From: Pachyseris speciosa
Lineage: Eukaryota; Cnidaria; Anthozoa; Scleractinia; Pachyseridae
Direction: 5' to 3'
Length of the DNA stretch: 64,000 nt
Assembly (NCBI GenBank): GCA_016490735.1
Contig: JAEMWC010000553.1
Location: 378,001-442,000 of the forward strand
The translations under genes were made by a program, and so were the position numbers. Every line of letters begins with the position of its first letter. Position 1 is the first letter of the stretch. Under the pieces are notes generated by a model. That model saw only the letters and a list, made by a program, of their open reading frames with translations. It searched no databases and had not been told where the DNA came from. Below, in pieces: positions 43,230-53,475 of the stretch.

Positions 43230-44335
43230 ATTTAATAAGCAAGATGGTGTAGGTTACATGTTAAAAGAAACAGATCAATATTTGGTTCTACCACCTTTCT
43301 TGCTAATGATTAAGTCCATTACTTTGATCATCGTTTGTATAATGTTATCAATGATTCCTTTATCCATACTCAATATCGTCATTCGAATACGTTCGGAAAA
43401 GTCCTCAAATCTCTCTCATGTGATGTTCTTCTGGAGGATATCTTTGCTAAGTGATCTTTCACAACCTTAAAAAAGTTTTTGATAGGATTAATATCAGGAC
43501 TCCTTGGCGGTATGGAAAGCAATTGGACTCCCACATTTAACCATGAATAGCGTGCCATTACACTGTTTTGGCCTGTACCAACAGTTTCGAATCACCCTTG
43601 TTAGCCTTTTCAAACATGTTCAAAAATTCTCTTTCAATTAGGCCTTTTAAATACTGCCCGTCCAGTTCGTAAAGGAGTACTCCTTCTTGGTAACTGATAG
43701 TGACCATAAACTTGGCCATCCGACCCCCAGAACCACAATGAGACCCTTTAGCTGTGCATCCAATACTGAGCCCCTCCTCCAAATACGTCCCCTTGCTGCT
43801 CGAGCCTGATTGGCTGGATTATATTTATGCACAAAACTTACACCATCTAAATAAAAGGCAACTTGTTTAGTCCATAAAGAGCTCAAATAGTCTTACTTTA
43901 TGGTACATGAAAATTTAAGCCTCTTTTCCTGATCTACTTATGTTGGTATTCCTTTTCTACGTGCTTGTAATTATTTGTAGCCGTGTCTATATAAAAGACG
44001 CCTTACAGTTTCGTATGATACAGTTCGTGAATTTATTCCGGCCTCGCACATAAGGCTTTTAATGGTGAACGAACCTTCTTTTCTCCTCAGAACGTCTATC
44101 TGCCGCAATAGCAATCGTTCATCATGTGAAGTAAGCTTCTGAGGACGTCCGATGAGAAGAGTTCGTTCAATGCGCACAGCCCTTATTGCACTTCTTTCAT
44201 TCTTGAGGATACGGCAAAGAGATGTACGGGAAATATTATAGTTCCTCACAATGTCTTGCTTCTTTTTGCCCTGAATTGTCACCCAAAAAACGAAAATACG
44301 CCCGCCTTTCTGCATGAATTGGGGCTCGAAAAACC
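43230..44335 (-). pseudogene. Tc1-like transposase, frameshifted
   Basis: The N-terminal half (44315-43971) has HTH features 'KKQDIVRNYNISRTSLCRIL' and 'SYETVRRLLYRHGYK'. Later frames carry 'VWTKQVAFYLDGVSF', the catalytic-domain start with an Asp, then 'GLSIGCTAKGS', 'MAKFMVTISYQEGVL' and, near 43490, 'IPPRSPDINPIKNFF'. In that last block the final catalytic residue of the Tc1 family lies next to PDxNPI(E); the usual Glu is Lys here. It ends with several stops towards 43230. At least three frame breaks; inactive. Confidence 0.8.
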
Positions 44336-44516
44336 ATTTTTTGAAATAACTATTACCAACAATTCACCTTTGTGACGTATTAATTGCATTCCACCGACAC
44401 AAGACAGGACTTTTAGTTTGCAAATGATGATGGGGAATATATGTAGTAGATGGAACTTCTAGCTGGTTAAGTGACAATGCTGAATATGCTTCTCACTGCG
44501 CAAAGTATAATTCAGA

Positions 44517-44794
44517 CAATCATGGACAAAAGTAGTTGAGACACTGTGTGAAAAGAACACTTTTTGTTAAGCGCATGATTTTTCCAGTCTACTCTTCTCA
44601 TATTTTGCCCCCTTCCCCCCCATTTCAATGTTGTAGCCACGGGAGAGTGTCCACAAAGTGTGTTTCAACATTGAAAGGGAGAGGGAGGGGGGAGGGGTAT
44701 CGATTAAGAGAATTTTTCATTTTTCAATTAAATTAGGGTGCTGATAAAAGGCGTGTGTTCGGCAGACATTTCTCAACACTTTTGTCCATGATTG
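44517..44794. mobile_element. Right ~278-bp module of the composite Tc1-type insertion
   Basis: Foldback module with ends 'caatcatggacaaaagt' and 'acttttgtccatgattg'; an inner palindrome occurs around 'ccatttcaatgttgtagcc...'. It is directly repeated at 41589-41862 ('caaccatggacaaaagt' to 'cttttgtcaatggttg'). Confidence 0.85.
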
Positions 44795-44796
44795 TA

Positions 44797-45209
44797 GTAA
44801 TACAACTAATTCAACTCATAATTCAACTGGAAAACCTACTGCGAACTCATTAGCAACTTTCCATTATGTGTACTTTTGAAAAAAAAATCATCTATATTCT
44901 GTTAAAGCATTTCTAACTAAAGACACCTCTTTTGTAGTTGCCCTTAATTACCAAATATAATGTTTGCCCAACTTGTCACATTCTTTCAGTTGTGAAAATT
45001 TTTTCACACAATAATTAATGTATAGCTGAATTAGCCCTAAATTAGTCAAAATATGCAAACAAGACTCTTGGGATTGCAAACTAACTTAGTGCATGACTAA
45101 CCTTGGCCCTTTCAAAAACCCGCAGCTAAGTGGCACTATATTTTAAATCAAAAGTTGTGACAAAAAGTATTCAAAAACAAGACGCTACAACTAGCCTAAA
45201 CTCGGGCCT
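44797..45209. repeat. FN3-intron repeat, copy paralogous to 47988-48410
   Basis: 'agtaatacaactaattcaact', 'ctcattagcaactttccatta', 'cattctttcagttgtgaaaa' and 'aaccttggccctttcaaaaacc' match the other copy in the same order. This is the intron part of the duplicated exon unit. Confidence 0.85.
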
Positions 45210-45897
45210 GCAAAAATATAGCCTGGGACCAGGCTCCGCAGTGGGTAACTGAGTGAAAAGAAAGAAAAAGGCGAAAAAATATCACGAGGGGGCATGAGCA
45301 GGGGAGGGGGCGGCGGAGCCTGGAGACATACTTTTCATGCTGCCAATGCGCCCTGTAGCCCTGAAGTGTAATTGAAATGTCAACAAGTCGACCAAACTGT
45401 CAAACTCTTCGCATGAGTACAACTGAAAGTCAACATAGACGCACATGTGGTTTCACGCATGGGAGATAAGAATGCAAAAAGCTTTTGATTTGGCCTGAAG
45501 GCCAAAGGGTACCCCTTAGTTCATTTCTTGACAGTCTGAAAAACAAAGAGTTACTCATTAATCCCATGGATCGGGGGGAACAGTTTTTCATTTTAGCTGA
45601 AGGGCTTAAAAAGAAACACTTGGGCATAAATTAGTGCGAGGAGAGGATTATTTAAAACTGGCTTGCCTTTCTTGTGCCAGACAAGTTGTCCGACTACGGC
45701 AGTCGTTTACAACACCTTGTAGCCCATTGCAATGCGTCTCTCAGTAGACCATGGTCAAGAATTGTTCAGCAATGTTCTTTTTGAGAATGGAAGTTTGGGA
45801 CGACACGCAAAGCGATCAATGGCGCTCCGATACCCGACTGGCGTAACAGTTTTGGCGAAGCGTAATAAAGCTGAATAAAAATGGTTTAGAAATTAAT

Positions 45898-46331
45898 TCA
45901 AATGCGTCGAAATTCACGGGCACGCAGCTCTTTCTCTTCTCCATCGTCACGTAACCCAAGCGCAAACGTTTTCAGTCCAAGACGAGACATTTCTTGAACT
46001 TGATCTTTCATTATGGACACCAGCGGCGACAAGACTAGAACAATCGATCGTCTATTTTCCAAGTTTCTTTTAAAACACGAGGGATCATTTGAAAGATTAC
46101 CCTGCGAGCAGAGTCTCCTTCGAAGGAGACTCCGCTCGCAGGGTATTGAAAGATTAAACTCTTCCCAATTCCAGTCGGGAGAATCCCAAACACGTGTTTC
46201 TTTTTTGCCACCGCTTGTAGGCAAAGCTTTTGCTCTTTTTTAAGCCGAGGAATATGCAGAAATTATCGCAAAGAAGCCTGTATCGCTTGCGCAAAATCGA
46301 TATTCGACAGCCGAACTCCTAAATACACCAT
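45898..46331 (-). pseudogene. RecQ-like DNA helicase, 5' fragment (broken)
   Basis: From ATG 46331 'MVYLGVRLSNIDFAQA', an in-frame TAA at 46265, then the Q-motif-like 'KKEQKLCLQAVAKKKHV', the Walker A stretch 'FGILPTGIGKSLIFQ', an interrupting 48-bp palindrome (46098-46145) with a duplicated 9-mer, then 'IVLVLSPLVSIMKDQVQEM', the motif Ia region of RecQ helicases, to a stop at 45898. RecQ proteins are 3'-5' DNA helicases that use ATP; here only the first part of the helicase core remains, with no DEAH box. One stop and one insertion make it a pseudogene. It lies inside a MULE-like element, suggesting gene capture. Confidence 0.75.
46098..46145. mobile_element. 48-bp palindromic micro-element with perfect 9-bp TSD
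   Basis: 'taccctgcgagcagagtctcc' folds back on 'ggagactccgctcgcagggta' with one mismatch. The 9-mer 'ttgaaagat' is present on both sides (46089-46097 and 46146-46154). It sits between the codons for 'SLIFQ' and 'MIPRVL' of the RecQ fragment; the gene reads on in frame when insertion plus one TSD copy are ignored. The ends resemble those of the MULE-like elements nearby. Confidence 0.88.
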
Positions 46332-46584
46332 TTTCCCTCCTGAACTGAAGTTACACAACACGTGCGTGACTTTCAAGTACCGATTCAACCCGAATTTGTC
46401 AACACTGAGCACTTCGACCAATCAGGGCATGATACCAGGATCTGGTATGAAAGGCAGGTCTCCAGGCTCCGCCGCCCCTTCTCCTACCTCAGTTGCCCGC
46501 TTCGCTTGCCGATGTTTTTTCGTCTCTTCCCTTCTTTTCGCTTGTTACTCCACTGCGGAGTCTGGTCCCAGGATAGCAAAAATA

Positions 46585-47170
46585 CAGTGCGCTTCCCTAA
46601 TTTAAGGCAGGGGGTGGGAACAAGAGAAAAAGATAAGTCTGTCGTCCTTATATCGGCGCATTGCGCTTATCATGATGTTTGACTCTTTTTGTTTGTACCC
46701 TGTCAACATATATCCCTTTAAAACTGACAAATTGCTTTACAGGTCAGCCATTGATAACAATAATAATACTTGTAAAAAATAAAAGAAACCAAAACAAAAC
46801 AAAGCAATAAAAAAGGAAAGAATAAACGAAAACAACTCATGTATGTTGCACTATTGCGATTCGAACCTGGAGTTTTCTGCATCAGAGGCGGTGATATTGA
46901 CCGCTACACCATTGTATATTCTGCATAACTAATGAGTGGAAAATAGTTTAGTTATTCCAAAGTCACTAATCACATTGTTGATATTGATAAATAATGTTAT
47001 TTCTGCTCAGGGTTTGAGAAAGAAAACACTTATCAAACGGTTAAGGATTCGCGACATGGTCAGAGAAACCGCCGAAATTGTCCATCTCTTGCAGATAAAA
47101 ATGAAAAAAGAACCGAAGGTTTGCCTTGAAAAATGTCTTTCAAGCTTTTGTACAGTTTTCTAGGGACTGT
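46585..47170. repeat. FN3-intron repeat with tRNA-Gln-like segment, copy B
   Basis: Matches 37330-37760, 48420-48900 and in part 39925-40000. On the minus strand 46925-46850 resembles a tRNA: D-arm 'TGTAGCGGTCA', anticodon loop CTCTGAT (CTG, Gln) and T-arm 'AGGTTCGAATCG'. Pairing of the outer stem is poor. 46995-47160 ('gagaaagaaaacacttatcaaacgg') has an open frame but no recognisable domain. Confidence 0.55.
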
Positions 47171-47174
47171 CACT

Positions 47175-47537
47175 TATGACATTTATTACAGAGATGAAGT
47201 GTTCAAATATAACATCAAGTTAATTAATAAATTTATAACTCATTCAAAACAACTGGCCTTTTTATTGTTTGAGTTGTAGTCAATGAAATTCCAGAAGAAC
47301 CTTGGTAAGACACGTTTCACAGATGAATATGATTTTGAAAGGGTCGTTCATGGTTTTTTAAGATTTTAACATCGCATTCCTCCCAGTCATTTGACCCTTT
47401 GATCCTAATTCAATTCACTGGTTAAACCTCGTGTCTAAACAACCATAATGATGCAAGTATGCTATGGTTTTGTAAACAGGTTGGAAATAAAAAATCAAAA
47501 GAATACTCGGGCTTCAATTTGATGAAATTCCCATCTT
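47175..47537. repeat. Intron segment paralogous to 9660-10050
   Basis: Uninterrupted version of the site: 'ttcccatctt' runs straight into 'ggattaaagtgtcccat', whereas in the other copy the two halves are at 10050 and 41143. Confidence 0.85.
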
Positions 47538-47641
47538 GGATTAAAGTGTCCCATATACTAAATTTCATGTAGTCAACACCCAAGCAATGATTTGAGTAAA
47601 ATAATTCAGTTTGTCCAGTAAGATTATTAACAATCTCTTAC

Positions 47642-47947
47642 CATGTTCCTTTGTCCTTAGAATCTTAGACGAGCTCTTGGGTCCATCTCCAACTAGAGTG
47701 TAAGCTAGAACTTGATATTCATACTCTGTGTATTTTTCAAGCTCACTCACGTTGGTCACAGGGTTTGCTGAGCCGTCAATTGTCAGTATGGTTGGGCGGT
47801 TCTTGCTAACACCTCGCTGCGTGTAAAACAGTTTAAATCCTGTGATGTTTCCATTTCTGGCATGTTCTGGTGGTGGCTGCCAAGATGCAGTCACACTGGT
47901 AGATGTTTGTGCAGTCACATTAAAGCTGGTTGGAGCCTGAGAGGGAA
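47642..47947 (-). CDS. FN3-domain exon (duplicate B)
   Basis: A 306-bp phase 1-1 exon bounded by GCAG and GTAAG. It reads 'VPSQAPTSFNVTAQTSTSVT', 'ASWQPPPEHARNGNITGF' and 'YTEYEYQVLAYTLVGDG', ending 'LRTKEHG' (the usual KEDG is KEHG). Same length and almost the same sequence as 41247-41552 at an offset of 6395 bp. Encodes one extracellular FN3 domain of the minus-strand gene. Confidence 0.88.
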
Positions 47948-47987
47948 CTGCGATAAACAAAATAATGTTCAGTTAAAGATCTAGTAA

Positions 47988-48900
47988 TACAACTAATTCA
48001 ACTCCTAATTCATCTGGAAAACCTACCACTAACTCATTAGCAACTTTCCATTAGATGTCTACTTTCGAAACAAAACAAATCATCAATATTCTGTTAAAGC
48101 ATTTCTAACTAAAGGCACCTCCTTTGTAGTTGCTCTTAATAAGCAAATATGTTTGCCAAACTTGACACATTCTTTCAGTTGTGAAAATTATTTTTTCACA
48201 CAATAATTAATCTACACCTGAATTAGCCCCAAATTAGTCAAAAGATGCAAATTAGGACAAACAAGGCTCTTGGGATTACAACTTAATCTAGTTCATGACT
48301 AACCTTGGCCCTTTCAAAAACCTGCAGCTAATTGGCACTAGATTTTGAATCAAAATTTGTGACAAAAACTATTCAAAAATAAGAGGCTACAATTAATCCG
48401 AACTCAGTCCTGCAATAATACATTGTGCATCCCTAATTTAAGTGGGGGGGGGGGGGCAGAGAAATTGCTTTACAGGTCAGCCATTGATAACAATAATAAT
48501 ACTTTTAAAAGAAAAAAACAAAACAAAGCAATAAAAAAGGAATAAATAAAAGAAAAAAACTCATGTATGTTGCACTATTGCGATTCCAACCTGGAGTTTT
48601 CTGCATCAGAGGCGGTGATACTGACCGCTACATTATTATATATTCTGCATAGCCAATGAGAAGAAAATAGTTTATTTATTCCAAAGTCACTAATCACATT
48701 GTTGACAGCGATAGATAATGTTATTTCTGCTCAGGGCTTGAGAAAGAAAACGCTTATTGAACGGCTTAGGATTCGCGACATGGTCAGAGAAACCACCGAA
48801 ATTGCTCATCTCTTGCAGATAAAAATGAAAAAAAGAACCAAAGGTTTGTCTTGAAAAATGTCTTTCGACCTTTCATGCAGTTTTCCACGGGCTGTCACTT
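47988..48900. repeat. FN3-intron repeat, copy C
   Basis: Third copy of the intron unit: empty-site sequence at 47986, a G-run at 48446-48459, the tRNA-Gln-like segment at 48650-48565 (minus), and 'cttgagaaagaaaacgcttattgaacgg' at 48737. It has no Tc1-type or RecQ/MULE insertion, so it serves as the empty control for both. Confidence 0.75.
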
Positions 48901-49625
48901 AAAACTGCACGAAAGGTCACTCAAGTCACGTGTGCGACACGTCAAGATGACCAACCGTCTGTTAAACCCTTCTCTGCAGTGGTGCGTGTTGGACACGTGC
49001 GCTTGGAAAATCGCAACACGGGTAATTAAGATCTGTGGTAATATTGTTTACCAAGTTCTAAATATAGAACTGTCACGGCAAATGTGAGACTTCCAACCTT
49101 TTTCTGAAATTTGGCAAAACTTTTTTTACGCGGCCAGACTCTACTGGATTAAAATCTTGACAATTTTACAAAGACATGCACAGGAAAATGTGTTTAGAAC
49201 TTTCAAAGTGGATTGTATAACCTTGAGCACTCTCTTAATGCTTTAGATTGCACTAGCTTAGTATGCAAATTTGTGATATTTCTGAGTCATATAGATGAAT
49301 ACTCTTGATGATGTAATGCTTTGCACTTTGGACTTCGGGTTGGCTTTAGTCAATGAAAACACTGTCAGATGCCTTCTTTTATGCATTAGCCAATCAAAAC
49401 ACTGTCACGTACAGTTATTGCATTGTGCACAAGAAAAAGAGACTGAAATCTGACATGATTTATACCTCGCTCCCCTACGGGTCCGAGTAATTACACTCTA
49501 GCTGGTCATGCTGCTTGTGGATAATATTACAAACTTCAACTGTTTTTCAAACTTGATCCCCAGATATTCGGATCATCATCAGTGGCACCCCTTCTAAAAC
49601 TGCTTGTTGCACTAAAAAGAGAACA
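48901..49625. other. Intronic stretch, nothing recognised
   Basis: A related phrase 'agYcaatSaaaacactgtca' occurs twice (about 49349 and 49390). No coding domain. Confidence 0.4.
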
Positions 49626-51393
49626 CAGGGCTCCAGACTAACGGTAGCCAACTAGCCGCAGACTAGTAAAAGTTCTGTTTTGGCTGGAGGATTATGTACT
49701 TCACTAGCCATTTTGGCTAGTGGAAAGTTCTAAGCACTGGAGGACCTGAGGGAAACAAAATAAAATTAATTTCAAATTTATCACAAAAGGAAATTGAGTC
49801 GTGCAAACGAACAGATGATTGAATTTTTCGTTTTGAATTTATGCGGTCACAACAAACAAAAATGTGATAACTCTACAAGGCGCGCAAATTTGATTGAAAC
49901 CATAGTTTCTATGGTTTCAATGGTTTATAGGTTTGGTTTCTATGGTTTATAGGCTGATAAACCATGCGGAATGTTGGAAGAACACTCAAAGAATTCGAAA
50001 ATCACGAGCCGAAGGCTTCTGATTTACAAATTCTTCTAGTGTTCTTCCAACGTCCCAAGTGGTTTATCATGCTGTTAGGATTGTTGTAGGTTCTCCAACA
50101 AGAATGTTAGATTGTCTGCTGAGTGTGTGGGGAACTTCTTCAGACGGACCTACTCAAGCGGAAGGCACACTCGCCTAGCGAGTAGACACCAAGACTCTAC
50201 GACAATGGCTTTACTCTTCGGCTGATAGCTTTACGCATATTCTTCTTTACATCTGACAATCCTATAGTGATTGGCTGAACAACCAACTACTGTTTACCAG
50301 CGCCGACTGACTGACTAGATCTGAATGTTCGGAGTTAAATACTATATCTGTAGACCTGTTTGGGTTTACAGACTGTGGGAATTTGAATTACTCTAGATGT
50401 TGCCCATTCAGGAATACCCAAACTTATCAACGGGAACACACAACGAATATTGAACTTCCAAACAAATCACGGAGGTCCCAGCCAAGGTTAGCAGGAATTC
50501 CCAAACAAGCCCACAGCGAGAAATCACTACATAATGCATGAGCGAACCTTGAAGCTTAAACAATGCGAATAAGAATTATAAACATCAGCTTCATAACAAT
50601 GCCTATAAATCATAGAAACTTATGGTAAATTGCTTTTATATAATAATTCAGAAGACGTGCGAAATTTCCATGAGTTCACTGGCACAATAAACCATAACTG
50701 ATTGACCAATCAGAGCTCGCGCATTGATTTGGTTATTATATAATATGAAATAGTGCTTATTATGTGCCGTTTCTTGCCAATTTATTTCTTTGAAGGAAAG
50801 GTTTCAAAAGTGTTTCTCTTTTCATCACGCGCTGGCACGGCTGAAATGGCAATATGCTCCGTCTGAAACGCATTTCTGTTGATAGTGTTTCTAGAGCATT
50901 TTCATTACAAGGTGAAACTTGATAAATAATTGATGTGACTCAAATAATTTGTCTTCGTTCAAGTGAGTTATTTTATTTCAGGCCATTAAAATTAAAATCG
51001 CATTTTGCATTCAAAAGAGCATCCGTTTTCGTATTTAAGCTGCTGTGTTAAATTTAGAGACTGTTTCGCACCAAATGTAGGAATTCCAATTTAAAAGTTA
51101 GTATATGTTAAATTTCAGGGTGTCTCTTCAAGGTATTTTAAAGAGTAATTTACGGTGAGAAAAGACTAAATATTATTTTTATTATAATACTTTCAAATGT
51201 CAAACATAATTATTTCCAAAAAGTTGATAAGTTACACGTCAGTATTGTGGTTGAAAAAGAAAGTACCTAACTGTAATTGCTTGACAGGATTAATGTCTGG
51301 CAAAGAAGAATGGCTAGTGAAAATTTTGTTTTGGATAGTGAATCAAACCTCTCACTAGCCCCTGGTAAGCTGAAAAGTTAGTCTCGAGCCCTG
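49626..51393. mobile_element. Large hAT-like TIR element with GCTAG-rich ends
   Basis: 'cagggctccagactaac' at 49626 mirrors 'gttagtctcgagccctg' ending 51393; both subterminal regions contain 'ggctagtg' motifs, as in the element at 7193. Adjacent 'gaaca' occurs on both sides but no clean 8-mer. It carries smaller foldback sequences: about 49957-50072 ('ataaaccatgcggaatgttgg' / 'ccaacgtcccaagtggtttat') and about 50636-50752 ('ttatataataa' ... 'ttattatataa'). No transposase was found. Confidence 0.6.
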
Positions 51394-51835
51394 GAACACA
51401 TGCCATATTTGGCACTTTCTTTCATTCTTTAACCATATTTTCATTAAATTAAGCCACCAGAATCTAGTCTACATTGAAATAATTACTCGGGCTTCGTAGA
51501 GCGCCAAGGTTAAAAATACCGTTCTTTCTTCTTTTTCGTCGTCGAGTTTCATCCACAAATTAAAGCTCACTTCTGGCGTTTCTTTGCAAGCGCTAAAAAA
51601 ACAGACACGGAGAGTCACGCAAGCATCTCATCACGCGTCAGTTGTTTTTGAAGTTGTGTAAATTTTTCAAAACAACAAGAATACCACCTGCTGGATTATT
51701 CGTTGATTCACCTTTTGTTTTTGAAGTCTGAACAACTAATAAGTTAAAAGAAGTGTCTATATGAATGTTTGCAACTTCGAAGTCTCGAAGTATTTTCAGA
51801 GGGAAGGTCAAGATGTTTGGCACGCGAGCTAAAAC
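51394..51835. other. Dispersed repeat, inverse of 40300-40560
   Basis: Contains the inverse of the 40.3-kb repeat. On the minus strand 51823-51638 reads 'HIDTSFNLLVVQTSKTKGES', matching the fragment noted there. This could be a conserved first exon or simply a shared repeat; no splice evidence is convincing. Confidence 0.4.
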
Positions 51836-52715
51836 TTTTTGTGTGTCACCAAGTCGGCTCTTTAAGTGTGTCCAAAATACCAGGAAAATGTAAACAGGAG
51901 AATTAGCGAATTTCCCGACGTTCGAAATTTACACTTTGTTTGTCGGATGGCCAATTAAGAGCACAACTATTTTACCATAAAATGGGAAGGAGAACCGAAA
52001 GTTGTTTCTAGCATTAATATGACAAAGTTATAAAATTTTATAGCGTCAGATAATTTTGCCGTCTCATAGCGTTCTTTTCATGGCTTATTAAAAACTCGTT
52101 CCAAAGTTTGCTAGTAAATATGGAAATTTGGCAGCATGGAGCACCGAAAATCATTTCAATTTGTGTTTCAAAGGCGAGTTAAAAATTTTTGCATGTCGCC
52201 AAATCCAGCGTGTCGAAATTGGCAGTAGTAAACAAGAGTAATTGCGAATTGCCCAGTTCGAAATTTTCGCTTTGTTTATCAAATAACTGAATAACCAATT
52301 ATTTTCCTATAACATGAACAATTTCAGCTTCAAGGGGAAGCAAAAATTATTTTTTCAAGCGTTAATATAATAATAATAATAATAAATAATAAACTTTATT
52401 TCTATAGATAAAGTTATGAGCGGACAATCATGATGTAATTCTGTTACTCCACCAAGATCAGACGAATCGACCTCCTGCGCGATCTTAAAACTCGATAAGG
52501 CGTGTCCAAATTAGCATTTGTAAACAAGAGAATTAGCAAATTGCCACGTTCGAAATTTTCGCTTTGTTTGTCAGATGACTGCAACAACAATTTTGTTCCA
52601 TAAAGTGGACAAATTCAGCTTTAAAGAGAACCGAAAATTTTGTTTCTATAGTTAATATACACAAAGTTATGGAATTTAGAACCACGTAATTCTGCCGTCT
52701 CAAACGGCTCTTTTT
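51836..52715. repeat. Degenerate tandem repeat, ~300-350 bp unit, three copies
   Basis: Starts at about 51836, 52186 and 52495. Shared phrases are 'gtaaac.(a)gag.aattagc.aat', 'cgttcgaaatt', 'ctttgtttgtc', 'tttaccataaaatgg / ttgttccataaagtgg', 'agaaccgaaa.ttgtttcta' and 'gccgtctca'. The middle copy is interrupted by a (TAA)n and LINE-tail-like 'aaactttatttctatag' at 52365-52425. Confidence 0.75.
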
Positions 52716-53169
52716 CTGTCATTACGCCTATTATAAACTTTATCATAATATTACAACTGCGAATGAACGCCTCTTAGAAGGCCGGGTGAAGGCCAAAATG
52801 GCCTTTTGTTATAACCTAAAAGAAATTTCAAAAGGACCAAGATGAATCAAAATGAACCAAACACTTTTTACAGTGGTATAAACGCCAATGATGTAACAGG
52901 TTCTGTGACTCAGAAGAGCAATGACAACGCGACTAAAATTAACCGATCACTGTCTATATAATCAGTAAAAATGATAACATAGGGACCTCATGCCATGAAC
53001 TAATAACATACTGATACAATTCATGATGAATTTTTGACATACTGATACGCAATACACCTGACCATGAATGGTGATAATTTCAAGTCAGTTTATGGAAACG
53101 TCAGTGGTACCCACATTCACCTAGAGTAGACTGCTTAATAAAAGAAATTAGCGAATTATAAATTCTCAC
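52716..53169. other. Intronic stretch, nothing recognised
   Basis: No domain, RNA or boundary seen. Confidence 0.4.
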
Positions 53170-53475
53170 CGTCTTCTTTTGTTCTTGCAATGACTACAGA
53201 AGTCTTTGGGCCATCGCCAGCAGAAGTGTAGGCTAGGACGTCAAATTCATATTCTGTAAATTTCCTCAGCCCAGAAACAGTTTTTGTGAGAATTTCAGCA
53301 CTCTTAAACAACAAAGCGGTTGTTGTGTTGGCAGCTGAGCCCTTCTGTTTATAGAACAATTTAAAGCCTTTGACCTTTCCATTCCTAGAGTCTATAGCTG
53401 GTAACTCCCAAGATGTAAAAATACTGGTAGAAGTTTTTGCAGTCGCTTTAAGGTTTCGAGGAGCTTCTGAAGGAA
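53170..53475 (-). CDS. FN3-domain exon
   Basis: A 306-bp phase 1-1 exon: acceptor CACAG ends at 53476, donor GTGAG starts at 53169. It reads 'VPSEAPRNLKATAKTSTSIF', 'TSWELPAIDSRNGKVKGFKL', 'FYKQKGSAAN', 'KFTEYEFDVLAYTSAGDGPK' and 'ARTKEDG'. B-strand Trp and tyrosine-corner Tyr are conserved. It is more diverged from the 41/47-kb pair than they are from each other, so it belongs to an older round of domain duplication in the same gene. Confidence 0.87.

Larger units (their letters stand above)
41589..44794. mobile_element. Composite Tc1/mariner-type insertion (3.2 kb) with TA target
   Basis: The paralog at about 47986 has an empty site ('gatctagtaatac'). Here the site is opened at TA, with TA on both outer sides (41587-41588 and 44795-44796). 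Both ends are ~275-bp modules in the same orientation (41589-41862 and 44517-44794), and each module has its own inverted ends of type 'caa(c/t)catggacaaaagt'. The inner module ends do not abut TA. Between them lie a HUH/Rep-like pseudogene, a GT/G microsatellite, a dispersed repeat (about 42810-43080) and a Tc1-type transposase pseudogene. Confidence 0.8.
45219..46575. mobile_element. MULE-like element with 9-bp TSD carrying a RecQ helicase fragment
   Basis: A perfect 9-bp direct repeat 'gcaaaaata' flanks it (45210-45218 and 46576-46584); the paralog at about 48412 has an uninterrupted 'gcaataata' there. Terminal inverted repeats of about 115 bp run from 'tagcctgggaccaggctccgc' to the inverse of 'gcggagtctggtcccaggata', and include 'cggcggagcctggagac' at both inner edges. 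Nine-bp duplication plus long TIRs are MULE hallmarks. There is no transposase inside; instead there is part of a RecQ-type gene. 45430-45627 has an open frame without recognisable domain. Confidence 0.8.
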
